Of a DNA stretch of 64,000 bases, positions 25,301 through 31,835 are shown one piece after another. Both the position numbers and the translations under genes were made by a program. The notes under the pieces are model-generated. The model searched no databases. It had not been told where the DNA came from and was given only the letters and a program-made list of their open reading frames with translations. How positions within the stretch are numbered: position 1 is the stretch's first letter; every line of letters begins with the position of its first letter. This DNA comes from Corallium rubrum (taxonomy: Eukaryota > Cnidaria > Anthozoa > Scleralcyonacea > Coralliidae). Location of the stretch: contig OZ036005.1 in the NCBI GenBank assembly GCA_964035015.1, forward strand, positions 8,260,188 through 8,324,187. The letters run 5' to 3'.

Positions 25301-26394
25301 AGTGGTTGGGATGGAGTGGTGAGAATGGGGAGGTGGAGATTGAGGTGTGGATAAGGTGGTTGGGATGGGGAGGTTTGAATGGGGAGTTGGAGATATCCTG
25401 GTCGGGATGGAGTGGTGAGAATGGGGAGGTGGAGATTGGGTGGTTGGGATGGAGTGGTGAGAATGGGGAGGTGGAGATAGCGTGGTCGGGATGGAATGGT
25501 GAGAATGAAGTGGTGAGAATGGGGAGTTGGAGATAGCCTGGTCGGGATGAAGTGGTGAGAATGGGGAGTTGGAGATAGCCTGGTCGGGATGGAGTGGTGA
25601 GAATGGGGAGTTGGAGATAGCCTGGTCGGGATGGAGTGGTGAGAATGGGGAGGTGGAGATTGGGTGGTTGGGATGGGGTGGTGAGAATGGGGAGGTGGAG
25701 ATAGCGTGGTCGGGATGGAATGGTGAGAATGAAGTGGTGAGAATGGGGAGTTGGAGATAGCCTGGTTGGGATGGAGTGGTGAGAATGGGGAGGTGGAGAT
25801 AGGGTTGTTGGGATGGAGTGGTGAGAATGAAGTGGTGAGAATGGGGAGGTGGGGATAGGGTGGTGAGAACGGAGAGGTGGAGATAGCGTGGTCAGGATGG
25901 AATGGTGAGAATGAAGTGGTGAGAATGGGGAGGTGGGGATAGGGTGGTGAGAATGGAGAGGTGGTGAGAATGGGAAGGGGTGGTGAGAATGGAGTGGTGC
26001 AGATAGGCAAGAATGGGGAGGTGGAGATAGGGTTGTGATAATGGGAAGGTGTAGATACGGTGGTTGGGATTGGGTGTGGAAATGGTACATGGGGCTGAAG
26101 GTGGATAGAGCACAATTAGTTTTGTTTTTCAGAAACATTGCGAGCCCTGGGAGGATCTTGAAGTAGTGATCCAAACACTTGTGAGGCATTTTATGGTTTT
26201 TCTCAAGTTTGCATCACAATATCCACACATGCAAGGAAGACCACTATTCATTGGCTATGTCTTTTTTATGTCCAACTTTTCTTATTGCTGTTTAGGAAGG
26301 AGAACTCAATAGCGCTGACGACCGGTTAAGAAATGTTTACAATCAATTTCGAAATGACTATTTTAATTTGGAGAAAAATAACGACAGCGGTTAA
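932..26394 (+). CDS. TRMT11: tRNA (guanine(10)-N2)-methyltransferase, TRMT11-like, 5' partial, 12 exons
   Basis: SAM-dependent enzyme that methylates N2 of G10 in tRNAs; the family acts with TRMT112. Exons joined by eye: 932-1013, 4093-4185, 5706-5831, 7661-7774, 8989-9031, 12466-12546, 17663-17794, 19940-20021, 24099-24224, 24896-25016, 26133-26195 (or 26133-26162) and 26296-26394. All introns are GT-AG and the phases agree. Visible motifs: THUMP-side segment ending QLFFGR; RHFIGNTSMDPQLSLLMAN; SAM motif I VYDPFVGTG; SDIDR; catalytic DPPYGIRE, split by the 17794/19940 junction; GRLVYWLP; SRRLITMEK. Against human TRMT11 (~463 aa, from memory) about 70 N-terminal residues lie outside the window. 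About ten residues after the GRG motif are missing, either a microexon I did not find or a lineage loss. The last two exons are the least certain. Confidence 0.9.
1100..1515. repeat. GTGAA/GTGAC/GAGTA pentanucleotide array
   Basis: Five-base tandem repeats change along the array from GAGTA/GGAGT types to GTGAC and then almost pure GTGAA. The array starts just after the conserved intron stretch downstream of the first TRMT11 exon. The long minus-strand frame here is repeat translation. Confidence 0.9.
1580..1797 (-). mobile_element. 5S-rRNA-derived SINE (minus)
   Basis: Read on the minus strand it has the 3' half of 5S rRNA, including GTTAGTACTTGGATGGGTGA, which overlaps the internal control region (box C), after a head with GGCACGGGTGACACAAGCTG. 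The same head, core and tail order occurs at 3353, 9541, 9923, 18043 and 37060. It is a SINE3-type retroposon, not a functional 5S gene. Confidence 0.7.
1806..2030. repeat. Short tandem repeat around CATATAACC
   Basis: Three to four imperfect copies of a ~60-65 bp unit containing GGTTATCTGCATACCGG and ATGCATATAACCAC. No coding or splice signals seen. Confidence 0.6.
2036..2915. repeat. 27-bp minisatellite
   Basis: About 30 copies of a 27-bp unit (CTCAACCCGTTGTAGCC plus GTTCAGATC or GTTGAGATC). Neighbouring copies share variants, which suggests local expansion. As 27 is a multiple of three, a Ser/Arg/Cys-rich frame stays open through it; I regard that as an artefact. Intronic to TRMT11. Confidence 0.9.
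2925..3060. repeat. GGATGG-like degenerate satellite
   Basis: Purine-rich GGATGG/GGTGGTTG repeats immediately left of the decayed exon copy. No coding signals. Confidence 0.6.
3063..3200 (+). pseudogene. Decayed duplicate of TRMT11 exon 932-1013 with flanking intron
   Basis: Positions 3066-3139 match the first visible TRMT11 exon from TTATTTGGATC through the donor GATATTGTAAG. The downstream stretch 3140-3210 matches the intron at 1015-1085 (CAACTCATCTCTGTCCAAGG). In the reading frame, LFGSGE is kept and then a stop appears after KYKF, so it cannot serve as an alternative exon. A third remnant of the intron part is at about 3998-4015. Confidence 0.8.
3180..3352. repeat. GGATGGGTGG satellite
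   Basis: Degenerate GGATGGGTGGATGGGT-type repeats starting right after the duplicated intron remnant and ending at the next SINE. The minus-strand Pro/His/Ile-rich frames are repeat translation. Confidence 0.8.
3353..3605 (+). mobile_element. 5S-rRNA-derived SINE
   Basis: Head GGAGCACGGATGGCGTGTGC, then a 5S-like core (TTAAGCCCGGTTAGACGGGG, TAGCACTTGGCTGGGTGACC), then the family tail with CTCTCCTGTGCTCCGAGGG and TTTTCCTCCCTCCGTAAAA. The core differs from 5S rRNA at several positions, so it is a retroposon copy. Confidence 0.75.
3759..3990. mobile_element. MITE with CCCCGTCCACACGTA ends
   Basis: The left end CCCCGTCCACACGTATCCGG is mirrored by TACGTGTAGACAAGGG on the right. The interior has self-complementary GAAAACG motifs. 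About 230 bp, non-coding; TSD not resolved. Confidence 0.6.
4436..5135. mobile_element. Long fold-back element
   Basis: Two arms of about 320 bp in inverted orientation (4440-4760 and 4805-5131) around a ~45 bp loop. Paired landmarks: GATATCTTTTATAGTTCC with its complement, and TAGCTCAGTTACTATGTG with its complement. The ends read AAAGTGCC...ATGAAA and TTCATAGGCACTTTAA, the same end motif as the fold-backs at 10874 and 14197. Confidence 0.85.
5136..5705. other. Intron sequence without recognised feature
   Basis: Intron between TRMT11 exons 4093-4185 and 5706-5831. I see no repeat, gene or RNA in it apart from the polypyrimidine tract and AG acceptor before 5706. Confidence 0.5.
5912..6380. 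mobile_element. Inverted-repeat MITE rich in CGAACTTCG
   Basis: Left arm 5912-6080 and right arm 6255-6380 are complementary (GCGTTCCGAAGTTTGTT against AACAAACTTCGGAACGC). Inner CGAACTTCGAAACGAAG palindromes add further hairpins. The small frames inside are not coding. Confidence 0.7.
6457..7466. mobile_element. ~1 kb TIR element, non-autonomous
   Basis: Arms of about 100 bp: CCACTGACCTGTATATAACT begins at 6457 and its complement ends at 7466. The inner parts pair GTGGCCATTTGAACATGGCG with CGCCACGTTCAAATGGCCAC. No transposase is encoded and no TSD is obvious. It lies in the TRMT11 intron upstream of exon 7661. Confidence 0.75.
7825..8945. repeat. ~15-bp minisatellite (AAAGTACCATTTCAC)
   Basis: About 70 copies of AAAGTACCATTTCAC and variants (AGTTCATAAAGGACC, ATTTTGCAAAGTACC) with higher-order duplicates; the block near 8190-8300 is repeated at 8330-8420. 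It ends ~45 bp before TRMT11 exon 8989. Every long frame here has a 5-residue periodicity and is an artefact. Confidence 0.9.
9190..9540. other. Intron sequence, no gene
   Basis: Contains a short inverted pair (CGTAATCAAACGAGAACGCAA near 9270; its complement near 9460-9480), perhaps a degraded MITE of about 220 bp. No coding signals. Confidence 0.4.
9541..9780 (+). mobile_element. 5S-rRNA-derived SINE
   Basis: Head GGGGAGCACGGGTGGCGTGT, core CAGTTGGACGGGGTTAGTAT and GGGTGACTGTCTGGGTATAA, then the tail GGTCTCTCCTGTGCTTCGAG. Complete head-core-tail order. It is about 140 bp upstream of another copy. Confidence 0.8.
9923..10145 (+). mobile_element. 5S-rRNA-derived SINE (best-preserved core)
   Basis: The core has GTCGGACGGGGTTAGTACTT and GGATGGGTGACTGTTTGGGA, the closest match in the window to the 3' half of metazoan 5S rRNA. 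The 5' third is a lineage-specific head and the 3' part an unrelated tail, so it is a SINE3-type element. Confidence 0.85.
10146..10785. other. Intron sequence, no gene
   Basis: AT-rich intron of TRMT11. No ORF with family resemblance, RNA gene or clear repeat boundary was seen. Confidence 0.4.
10787..10871. repeat. Poly-T/poly-G run and (GTT)n
   Basis: A run of T, then G, then about 14 GTT triplets and more T. Simple sequence. Confidence 0.9.
10874..11385. mobile_element. Fold-back element
   Basis: Inverted arms at 10876-11060 and 11200-11385 (CGAAATTTCACCCCAGTTTT against AAAACTGGGGTGAAATTTCG; AGGTTTGTTTGATATGCAAA and its complement). The right end has GCACTTTAAT, as in the 4436 and 14197 elements. 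The left end is blurred by the (GTT)n run. Confidence 0.8.
11294..12440. repeat. Segmental duplication next to exon 12466
   Basis: The block 11294-11550 (end of the fold-back plus AATAAATACGACTCGACTTT and downstream) recurs at 12186-12435. Between them a second pair, 11566-11700 and 11973-12110, shares GGTTGGTTAGGTGCAAGCTG and GGTGATATCTTGAACTGA. Two repeat families are therefore interleaved. The right copy ends about 30 bp before a TRMT11 splice acceptor. Confidence 0.8.
12778..13014. mobile_element. Palindromic MITE
   Basis: CCAGTGAGCTCTATATATAA at the left pairs with the complementary right end; the arms continue through GTACGTATAGTTCCAGTCT. About 237 bp, non-coding. Confidence 0.8.
13668..13980. 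repeat. Nested inverted repeats with AACACTCGAGAACAA-type units
   Basis: The outer ends pair (CATAAACTCGTG... and ...CACTCGTTTATG; ACCAGGGGTTACAAACA and its complement). Four inner units of about 55 bp carry ATTTTCAATGTTCTC or the complement. Likely a MITE with amplified interior. Confidence 0.65.
14197..14657. mobile_element. Fold-back element
   Basis: AAAGTGCCTAGAATTTTCAC at the left mirrors the right end with TTTCATAGGCACTTTAAA. The arms are about 150 bp (GGCTTTTACATGCC and its complement). Third copy of the AAAGTGCCTATG-ended fold-back group in the TRMT11 introns. Confidence 0.8.
14945..15605. repeat. ~112-bp tandem repeat, six units
   Basis: Unit starts (CGAGACCTGGACCTCTCC) at about 14950, 15062, 15173, 15284, 15397 and 15510, so the period is 111-113 bp. 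Each unit has the small palindrome CTGGCGTTAGCCAG. The units are nearly identical, which suggests recent amplification. Confidence 0.9.
16321..16821. mobile_element. Mutator-like MITE with 9-bp TSD
   Basis: Terminal inverted repeats TAGCCTAGTTTCTA (16321) and TAGAAACTAGGCTA (to 16821), flanked by perfect direct repeats GGTTATAGG at 16312-16320 and 16822-16830. A 9-bp TSD is typical of Mutator-like elements. About 501 bp, no transposase. Confidence 0.8.
16960..17130. mobile_element. Palindromic MITE
   Basis: TAATAGCGTGGTTTCGAGTG pairs with CACTCGAAACCATGCTATTA; the inner arms pair TGAGTTTTTCAAAGAC with its complement. About 170 bp. The adjacent intron to 17640 shows no other feature. Confidence 0.75.
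17919..17992. mobile_element. Minimal palindromic insertion with 11-bp direct flanks
   Basis: A 74-bp hairpin (TAGGCTCGATTCCAGCCGTT and its complement) is flanked by direct copies of AATCGGGAAAT at 17908-17918 and 17993-18003. This looks like a very short non-autonomous element. Confidence 0.7.
18043..18235 (+). mobile_element. 5S-rRNA-derived SINE, core deleted
   Basis: The head (AAGCACGGGTGGCGTGTGCT) and tail (TTCCTCCCTCCATAAAATCA) are present. The 5S-like core is shortened: it jumps from TTAAGTCCGG to TTTGGGAATGACCCC, losing GGTTAGTACTTGGATGGG and with it most of the internal promoter. Non-functional copy. Confidence 0.75.
18488..18553. repeat. (AT)n microsatellite
   Basis: Pure AT dinucleotide run of about 60 bp. 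A second run lies at 18914-18948 and a third at 19275-19330. Confidence 0.95.
18560..18665. repeat. Inverted repeat next to (AT)n
   Basis: AACAATTAGATTATGAGCTC and TTTCTATGAGTGAATAGTTG pair with the complementary sequence up to 18662. A ~105-bp hairpin between the AT runs; probable MITE. Confidence 0.6.
19134..19330. repeat. Palindrome followed by (TA)n
   Basis: TATTTACAATATTCGTGTCC is mirrored near 19250, around CTCTCGCCTTCGGCTCGAGC. A (TA)n run follows from 19275 to 19330. Short frames here are artefacts. Confidence 0.7.
19634..19785. mobile_element. 152-bp MITE with ATAGACCTTTCC ends
   Basis: ATAGACCTTTCCATATGAAG on the left and CTTCATGGAAAGGTCTAT on the right. It appears to sit inside an older repeat whose halves (CCGTTTACACAACACC; CGGTACCGTATAAACG) flank it. 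ATAGACC followed by TTTC also occurs near the left side of both IS5-like elements (28003, 57318). Confidence 0.65.
20095..20865. repeat. ~20-24-bp minisatellite (TTTGCGCACATGATTGCG)
   Basis: About 35 units of TTTGCGCACATGATTGCGTTCTAAG and variants with TTTGTGCAC. Higher-order duplicates include the GCATTGCATTCTAAG block. It follows TRMT11 exon 19940-20021 by 75 bp. Confidence 0.9.
20870..21020. repeat. ~36-bp tandem repeat, four units
   Basis: Units of ACCCCTGGACATGCAAAA plus TTTCAGATTTTTTGC in four diverged copies, directly after the preceding minisatellite. Confidence 0.8.
21488..21612. mobile_element. Palindromic MITE
   Basis: TCGGTCTTTACGGTAAAATA and its complement TATTTTACCGTAAAGACC enclose a second hairpin with CGCTATCGCTCGG. 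About 125 bp. Confidence 0.7.
21900..22150 (-). pseudogene. Non-LTR retrotransposon C-terminal fragment
   Basis: Minus-strand frame of 74 codons with LTCRLSCRHCDLNEIGNEQH followed by LLMSC and FADLRVNF. The CxxC...HxxxxC spacing resembles the zinc-knuckle segment after the reverse transcriptase in some LINEs. A palindromic TTTAGCTACCAAG pair spans 21909-21977. No reverse transcriptase is present, so this is a remnant. Confidence 0.4.
22517..23018. mobile_element. Non-autonomous hAT-like element with 8-bp TSD
   Basis: Ends CAGTGGCGTGGTGGCAG (22517) and GCCACCACGCCACTG (to 23018), flanked by perfect direct repeats AAACTCGT at 22509-22516 and 23019-23026. An 8-bp TSD and CAGTGGCG ends fit hAT. 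The interior matches, inverted, the sequence at 23530-23690. Confidence 0.85.
23103..23248. mobile_element. Palindromic MITE
   Basis: GCGATTATCGAGTTATAATG and its complement enclose ACTCGGCTATCGCCTCGT. About 145 bp. Confidence 0.75.
23311..23440. repeat. Palindrome with hammerhead-like core
   Basis: TACTGCCGAAATTATT and its complement bound two opposed copies of the unit seen at 195-350. The right arm has intact CTGACGA (23384-23390), a hairpin and CGAAAC (23403-23408). The left arm carries the complementary motif (TTTCGAG...TCGTCAG), so ribozyme-like units occur on both strands. Confidence 0.55.
23442..23800. mobile_element. hAT-like fragment, left end only
   Basis: Starts CAGTGGCGGCGCCAGG. 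A G-run and the AGGGGGGTCCGGGGGCATGG stretch follow, then sequence matching the inverted interior of 22517-23018 (GAGTCTCTGAAATGCCATTT). The right terminus was not identified. A C-run follows at about 23912-23928. Confidence 0.55.
24325..24815. repeat. (CTTC)n-type polypyrimidine tract
   Basis: Nearly 500 bp of CTTC/CCTTC/CTTT repeats on the plus strand, ending ~80 bp before TRMT11 exon 24896. It extends the local polypyrimidine context far beyond a normal acceptor tract. The Ser/Phe/Pro-rich frames are artefacts. Confidence 0.95.
25045..26095. repeat. GGATGG/GGTGAGAATGG satellite
   Basis: About 1 kb of purine-rich units built from GGGATGGAGTGGTGAGAATG and GGGAGGTGGAGATAG with higher-order duplication. 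Both strands keep long open frames (one 360-codon frame on the minus strand). Periodic Pro/His/Ser composition marks them as repeat translation. Confidence 0.95.
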
Positions 26395-27115
26395 CTTGTG
26401 CATTGGCGTGACTTGGACCCAGTTTGTCATTTTGTTCACTGTTTCTACGAAGCAACTCAGCACAAGGAAGAGTTATGTGAATCAGGTCAGAAACATCAAA
26501 CACGTGGCAGTGAACTTTTAAAAAAGTGCTGCTTGCCCTGAAGTGAGATTCTTCTCATACTGAGCATGTCTAAACTCCCCCTCGTTCCCAGGTTCTTATC
26601 TGCACTCTAAAGACGACCCATGATTGAACTCTATGAGACGACCCCACCCCACCGCAGGTCAGGGGTAAGGCAGGCTCTGGGAAGGAGATTGAACCCCACT
26701 GATCGCTAAAAGAGATTGGATCGAGAACTATTGTTTGGAAAATGAAACCAGAATGTTGCATTAGTTACAAAGAGACCAAATGTTTGAAATGTCGCTATGG
26801 AGTTTCTTCTCGTTGTTTTTCTTCTTTTTTTTAGCTTTTTACAACCAAAAACACAACACTGTGTCTCAAATATTCCATCTAGTACGTATTGATCTACCTA
26901 CACAATTACCTGGCCGGCGCCATTAGCAAGGGACCAAATTGACATTTCGAGAGCTTCATTTTCTGACCCTGACAAACAGTGAGTTACGCGATGTAGTGTT
27001 CTTTTAGAGATCAGTGGAAGACCCTACATGGTTTTTGCAGGTCACATGACTCGTTAGTTCAATTCTTTTGCTAGGGGAGGATTAAAGACTTAAATATATT
27101 TGTAAAGATATTCAA
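26395..27115. other. TRMT11 3' flank
   Basis: Presumed 3' UTR and intergenic DNA. The nearest AATAAA-like signal was not clear. No other gene was recognised. Confidence 0.4.
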
Positions 27116-27116
27116 A

Positions 27117-27290
27117 CGTCATCATCATCACCATCACTATTATCGCCATTACCATCATCATTACTACCACCACCACCACCATAATCATCATTCACCACTA
27201 TAACGGATCACCATCACTATTACCACCAGCACCACCGTAATCACCATCATAATCACCATCATAATCACCATCACTATTACTAGCCTTTTC
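27117..27290. repeat. (ATC/ACC)n simple sequence
   Basis: Trinucleotide ATC, ACC and AATCACC repeats. No gene is seen from here to 27890; a small plus-strand frame at 27481-27738 has no recognisable domain. Confidence 0.85.
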
Positions 27291-27904
27291 CGTAGGCAAC
27301 TCTGTATCTTCCCAGATGTGTGAGCTGATTTATCCGAGCATAATATTTAGCTGACTCTTCTAGCTAGACACGAGCTGGCATAGGTACTCTCAAATCCTAC
27401 CTATCCCCCACAATTCCCCATTTTCCCAGACACAGTCGCCTAATAACAAGACGCCCGCTAGGCGTTAACTCGGACATTTTTTGACAACGATTTTTAACGC
27501 AACATGTTGCCGCAACAAAATTTCGCTTAAACCATACCTCGACTGGATCTGTCGGTCGGTTGGCGGAGGGATTTTCTTTATACTTACCCGTTTGGAAGGT
27601 TGGGTAACAGGTCCCCCGACTGGTTCCTGCTTGTTGTGCCTTGGTGCTTGGAGAAGGATCAGGTTAACTGGTCCTGTTGATCCTGATCCACTCGCCAGTC
27701 GGAGTTTACCTGTACCCTTCAAACATCAGTTTGGATAACTGATGGAATTACGTAATTTTGTTTAAGAGGTGGGACGGTGGGTGCGAATTTTAATAGCGTT
27801 TCGTTGTGCTCCTTACGCTGTCTGCGCCGCTATTATTTGCGTACTATGAGATTGCGCGCTATCGGGTTTCGCTTACGTTGCATACCTCGTCTGTCATCTA
27901 CGGT

Positions 27905-28010
27905 GGAATAAGTATTGCAAACAAAAGCAACACACAGCAAACCAAAAGCAATTCACAGCAAACCAAAAGCAACACACAGCAATTGTGAGCAAACCAAAAG
28001 CAATAGACCC
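27905..28010. repeat. GCAAACCAAAAGCAA minisatellite, left of the IS5-like element
   Basis: Four units of CAAACCAAAAGCAACACACAG type. Similar CA-rich units resume on the same strand at 34400-34605, so the transposon probably inserted into a pre-existing minisatellite. Confidence 0.7.
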
Positions 28011-28017
28011 TTTCACG

Positions 28018-28283
28018 GTTTCGGACGCCATTTTGTTTGGGGGCCAAACAAACCCGGTTGCTAGGTAACTACGCATATTATTCCTTGTTAAATGTTGTCT
28101 GATTCTACAGTTCCATGTGTTTAAACGCTGTTTTTTACCCGAAAATCTGAAAGATATCCTTTCATACTCTCGAGGAACTTTCTCTAAGTTTAGAAAGGTA
28201 CGTAGTAGTCTTTTGTTACGACAAAAACAAAGTTTAATGTGATTCTTTACGCTTGATTAGCGAACCTTGAATCTCTTGAATTC
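28018..28283 (+). repeat. Left long terminal inverted repeat
   Basis: Pairs with 34132-34400. Starts near GGTTTCGGACGCCATTTTGT and includes AAACCCGGTTGCTAGGTAAC. It ends near TTGAATCTCTTGAATTCTGA, just upstream of the THAP exon, so it may carry the transposase promoter. Confidence 0.85.
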
Positions 28284-29179
28284 TGATGATGTTACCGCCG
28301 AGGTTGCCGCTTATATATACTTCAAATTGACTATAAAATTTCACAACTGCTTTATTATATTAGCATATTAAAAAGACATTTTCTGTTTTCCTAAACTTTC
28401 TTTCTAGATTTGTGAAATATCGTTCAAAATACAACTATTTTACTGTATCTTCTGGAGATTTAAGATGGGTCGTGGAGACAAGTGTTGTGGTGGTGGTTGT
28501 GATAATGATCGTCGTTATCCCGATAAATTTGTTCTCCATTAGCATGTTAAAAAGCTGTGCTTTCACAAACCTGCTAAAAAATTCATTAAAACTTGGTGTG
28601 CTCAAGTGCAAAAGGGAAGAAAAGACTTTAAGATAGGAAAATCCAGGGAAAGTGTTATTGTTTGTTCTAACCATTTCAAAGATGGCAAACCAACCTGTGC
28701 CAATCCCATTCCAACTCTTTTCTTAACCCCTTTTGAGCATTCAACTGCAAAGTCTCCCAAAAAGCGTCGTAGATTAGCTTACAATCAGTGTTCAGCAGTC
28801 CAGTTGAGCAACAGTACAACTACTGCCACAACCCAAAGCCAAGGTGAAGACTTTGATGACATGAATGAGATGCCTCTCACCCCAGAGTCACCACAGGAAA
28901 ATAGTTTTAAAATATGCACGGCATCAGAACAAATAACAGGGTTCGAATTAACATTTCAAAAGTGCATCGCGAAAATATTTTGTCGAAAAAGTCGGGGGGG
29001 GGGGGGGGGTGGGTGTGCTGGGGCTAACACACACCCACCCCCCACCCCCACCCCGAGTTTTACGTCCTACACGTAAACCTCTAAAAATTACTCGTAAATA
29101 TATACGTAAATACGTAATACAAACTGAAAATATATTTAAAACTGATTAATCAAGGTTAGGCTTACTGTATTGTAAAAAG

Positions 29180-29786
29180 TTATTCGGTTTCATCGTCATC
29201 ATTCTCCAGATCTGACATAGTCAGTTCGGTGATGTCTATCATTCCATCTTTCGACGAGGTTGTCTTTCGTTTTTTCGGATAGCTATGGCTGGAACAATTC
29301 AGTCGTCGAACTTTGGCATTAAACCATGATTCGATCGCCGCATCTGGGCAGAAATCATTGATCGATGTACCTTCTTCGCTGATTCGAAGACTCGCTTCAA
29401 GTCGATCTCTACCGAGTCGATTCCGCCAATCTGTCTTCACTCTTCCCGTTGTGCTGAACATTCGTTCGAGCTTTGCGTTGGAAAATGAGTGATGAGCAAC
29501 AACTCAATAATATGCAGCCTAGCTGTTTTTTCAAGGCTAGATCGGTAGCACGCTTGTGCATGTCAGTGTTGATATGCTTTTTGACAGAATCAGACGTCGC
29601 GTTTTTGGAGCCTTCGACCCATGCACGATTGTAGTTTTTCATTCCGTGGAGCCGATCGTCGTCTTCTTTGCACGTGAAACAGCGGATATTTCCAACACTT
29701 CTCCCACCACTACCCGGTTGTACATCCCATTCAAGTTTGATATTGTGCTCTTTCTCCCAGCTCTTTACCGTTTTTAGTTTAGGCAT
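29180..29786 (-). pseudogene. Internally deleted hAT transposase (zinc finger plus C-terminal dimerisation)
   Basis: The minus-strand N-terminal frame (29786-29409) has CFTCKEDDDR, then HINTDMHKRA, a BED/TTF-like zinc finger. A second frame (29461-29180) has LERMFSTTGRVKTDWRNRLG, the conserved hAT dimerisation block. The DDE core that should lie between them is missing. The frames are shifted relative to each other at about 29460. This is a deletion derivative mobilised in trans, now inert. Confidence 0.75.
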
Positions 29787-30026
29787 GTCACCTTTATATT
29801 CAACTATATCTTTACACGTTTACAGTCAAGTTTGTTGTACCATACGTTCTGTCTTCTACGGCTTTTCAATCTCACTTTATCTACCCTACTTTCGGAAATA
29901 CACGCCTAATATTTATTAGCCTGCGGAAGCAGCCGCGTTATCTGTGCTCGTCCCTCTCCCGATGGCCCCGAATAAAAGCGTCTGCATGCGATTCGAGACG
30001 GAATTCCATACTGCTGACGTCAATAT

Positions 30027-30325
30027 GAAAGACTGTCAGTTCTTTCCACAGTGAGTTTGATTTGCGATAAATTTCATCATTTTCCTGTTGAAATCGAACG
30101 ATTTTGAGGCAAGTAAAGTTGACTTCCTGCGGAGACTTCATACACTACAAACAGTGGTTTCAAATATCACTCGACCGTAAAAACAACGCACGTTGCTATG
30201 TTACGACTGTTTGAAGTCTAGACAGGAAGTCAACTACTTGCCTCAAAATCGTTCGATTTCGACAGGAAAATTGTGAAATTTAATCGAACTCACTGTGGAA
30301 AGAACAACTGACAGTCTTTCACTAT
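30027..30325. repeat. Palindrome inside the nested hAT element
   Basis: GACTGTCAGTTCTTTCCACA and CAAAATCGTTCGATTTC pair with their complements around an ~85-bp centre. Likely an older fold-back insertion. Confidence 0.7.
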
Positions 30326-31480
30326 TGTTAAAAACTAGACTTTCGCTTCGGTATTTCATAAATATAAATATCAGAATAAATGTCGGTATTTCATAAATAT
30401 AAATATCGGAAGGCAGCGGTTACTTGCATAGTTGCATCGCGATTTTGGAGTTTTTATGCTTGTTTTGGATCGCATATTTCAAAAAGTGCATCGCGATTCG
30501 CGAATCGCGATATGTTAATTCGAACCCTGAATAACTAGGGAACATGATGTGAGAATTTATACTGGATTCCAAAGCACGGAAGCTTTCAAGGCTATTTTTG
30601 ACTATCTCCAACCCAAAGCAGCCAAAATGAATTACTGGAAAGGAGATAAGCAGACCAGCACAGAAAAAACCAGCAGGTATAATGACACGAGTGCTGAATG
30701 GTCACCTTTTATAAACAAACCTGGGCCACCTCGGAAACTTAAACTGGAACAAGAATTGCTTCTTGTGATGATGCGGCTGCGTCTTGCATTGTGTATAGGA
30801 GATTTGGCCTTTCGGTTTAAGATTTCTGAGAGTTTGGTGAGCTCAATATTCTGCACTTGGATTAAGCTGATGAGTGTTGAATTATCATGGATCATAACAT
30901 GGCCATCCAGAAATCAAATTAGAAAAACCCAACCCAGCTGCTTTCAACAGTACTATCGAAAAGTCAGGTGCATTATTGATTGTTCCGAGATCTTCATTGA
31001 GACCCCGTCAAGCCTGGAAGTTCAAGCAGCATGCTGGTCAGACTACAAGCATCACTGTACATTTAAATTTTTGATAGGTACAACACCAAATGGTTTGATT
31101 TCATTCATTTCTGATTGTTATGGGGGAAGGGCTTCTGATAAATTTATAGTTATTGACAGTCGATTTACGAGAATGTTAGAACCTTTTGATCAAGTTATGG
31201 CAGATAGAGGCTTTAAAATTCGTGACTACTTGGCTTAATGTATCAAGTTCCATTGTCAATCCCTCCAAGTGTGGCAAAGGGTCAACAAATGCTCAGTGAT
31301 GATGTAGCAAAAACATCTAAGATAGCTAATGTCCGCATATATGTTGAACAAGCAATTGGACGTTTAAAATATTTTAACATACTTAGTAATGTGATGCCAA
31401 TCAGTTGTGTTCCTCTCTGTGATGATATTTTAAAAGTGTGCTGTTCTCTCTGTAATTTGTTGCCTCCTTTGTGTGAGTAA

Positions 31481-31835
31481 ATTTATTACAATACTATGTC
31501 TATTAGTATAAATTATACATTGTAATGTATGCATTGTATAAGTAATAAATTGTAAGTATTGGTATAATATTAAATAGATTCTATCTCTAATACTAATAAT
31601 CATAATGCATACCATATTTTCTCTATTAAGCCCCCCTCCCCAAGTAGGAACATGCTGTATTTCCTGTATATAATAAAGTATTCAAAAGAAAATTGGTTAC
31701 AGTTGGTGTAAGCCTCCTCCCTAACAACCCCCTCTTAATAGCCTAAAAAGAATAAGCCCCACAGGAGGGGCGAAAAAAAAAAGAATATTTGACAGAATAA
31801 AATTAAATTGAATGTTTTTACCTTGAAAGGGGGTG
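31481..31835. other. Spacer between the two convergent genes
   Basis: AT-rich 350 bp between the transposase stop and the YqaJ/PHD stop. AATAAA-like strings occur on both strands, fitting shared 3' UTR space. No coding signal. Confidence 0.5.

Larger units (their letters stand above)
28937..30529. mobile_element. Nested hAT-derived element with 5-bp TSD
   Basis: Ends CAGGGTTCGAATTAACAT (28937) and ATGTTAATTCGAACCCTG (to 30529); the subterminal GTGCATCGCGA motif is shared. Direct AATAA flanks occur at 28932-28936 and 30530-30534. Excision with one AATAA left restores the transposase frame exactly (EQI then TREHD). About 1593 bp. It holds a poly-G tract (28997-29012), an internally deleted hAT gene and a ~300-bp palindrome (30027-30325). 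Confidence 0.85.
28465..31480 (+). pseudogene. THAP-DDE (DDE_Tnp_4, IS5-like) transposase, broken
   Basis: The frame from ATG 28465 gives a THAP zinc finger: CCGGGCDND, then FIKTWCAQV, then VIVCSNHF (C..C, W, C..H). A TAG at 28540-28542 breaks it, so the usual reading must skip it. The frame runs to 28936, is split by the hAT insertion, and resumes at 30535 in the same frame after one TSD copy is removed. The catalytic part has D in IIDCSEIFIETPSS, D in VMADRGF and E in RIYVEQAIGRLK. A one-base shift at about 31236 separates the last block (to 31480). It faces the YqaJ gene tail to tail. It is inactive as it stands. Confidence 0.85.

Noticed and set aside
25107..26189. 360- and 311-codon Pro/His-rich ORFs
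   Set aside because: Opposite strand of a GGTGAGAATGG satellite in a TRMT11 intron; no conserved domain.
27481..27738. 85-codon plus-strand ORF
   Set aside because: No domain, equal-length frame on the opposite strand; probably part of a degraded repeat.
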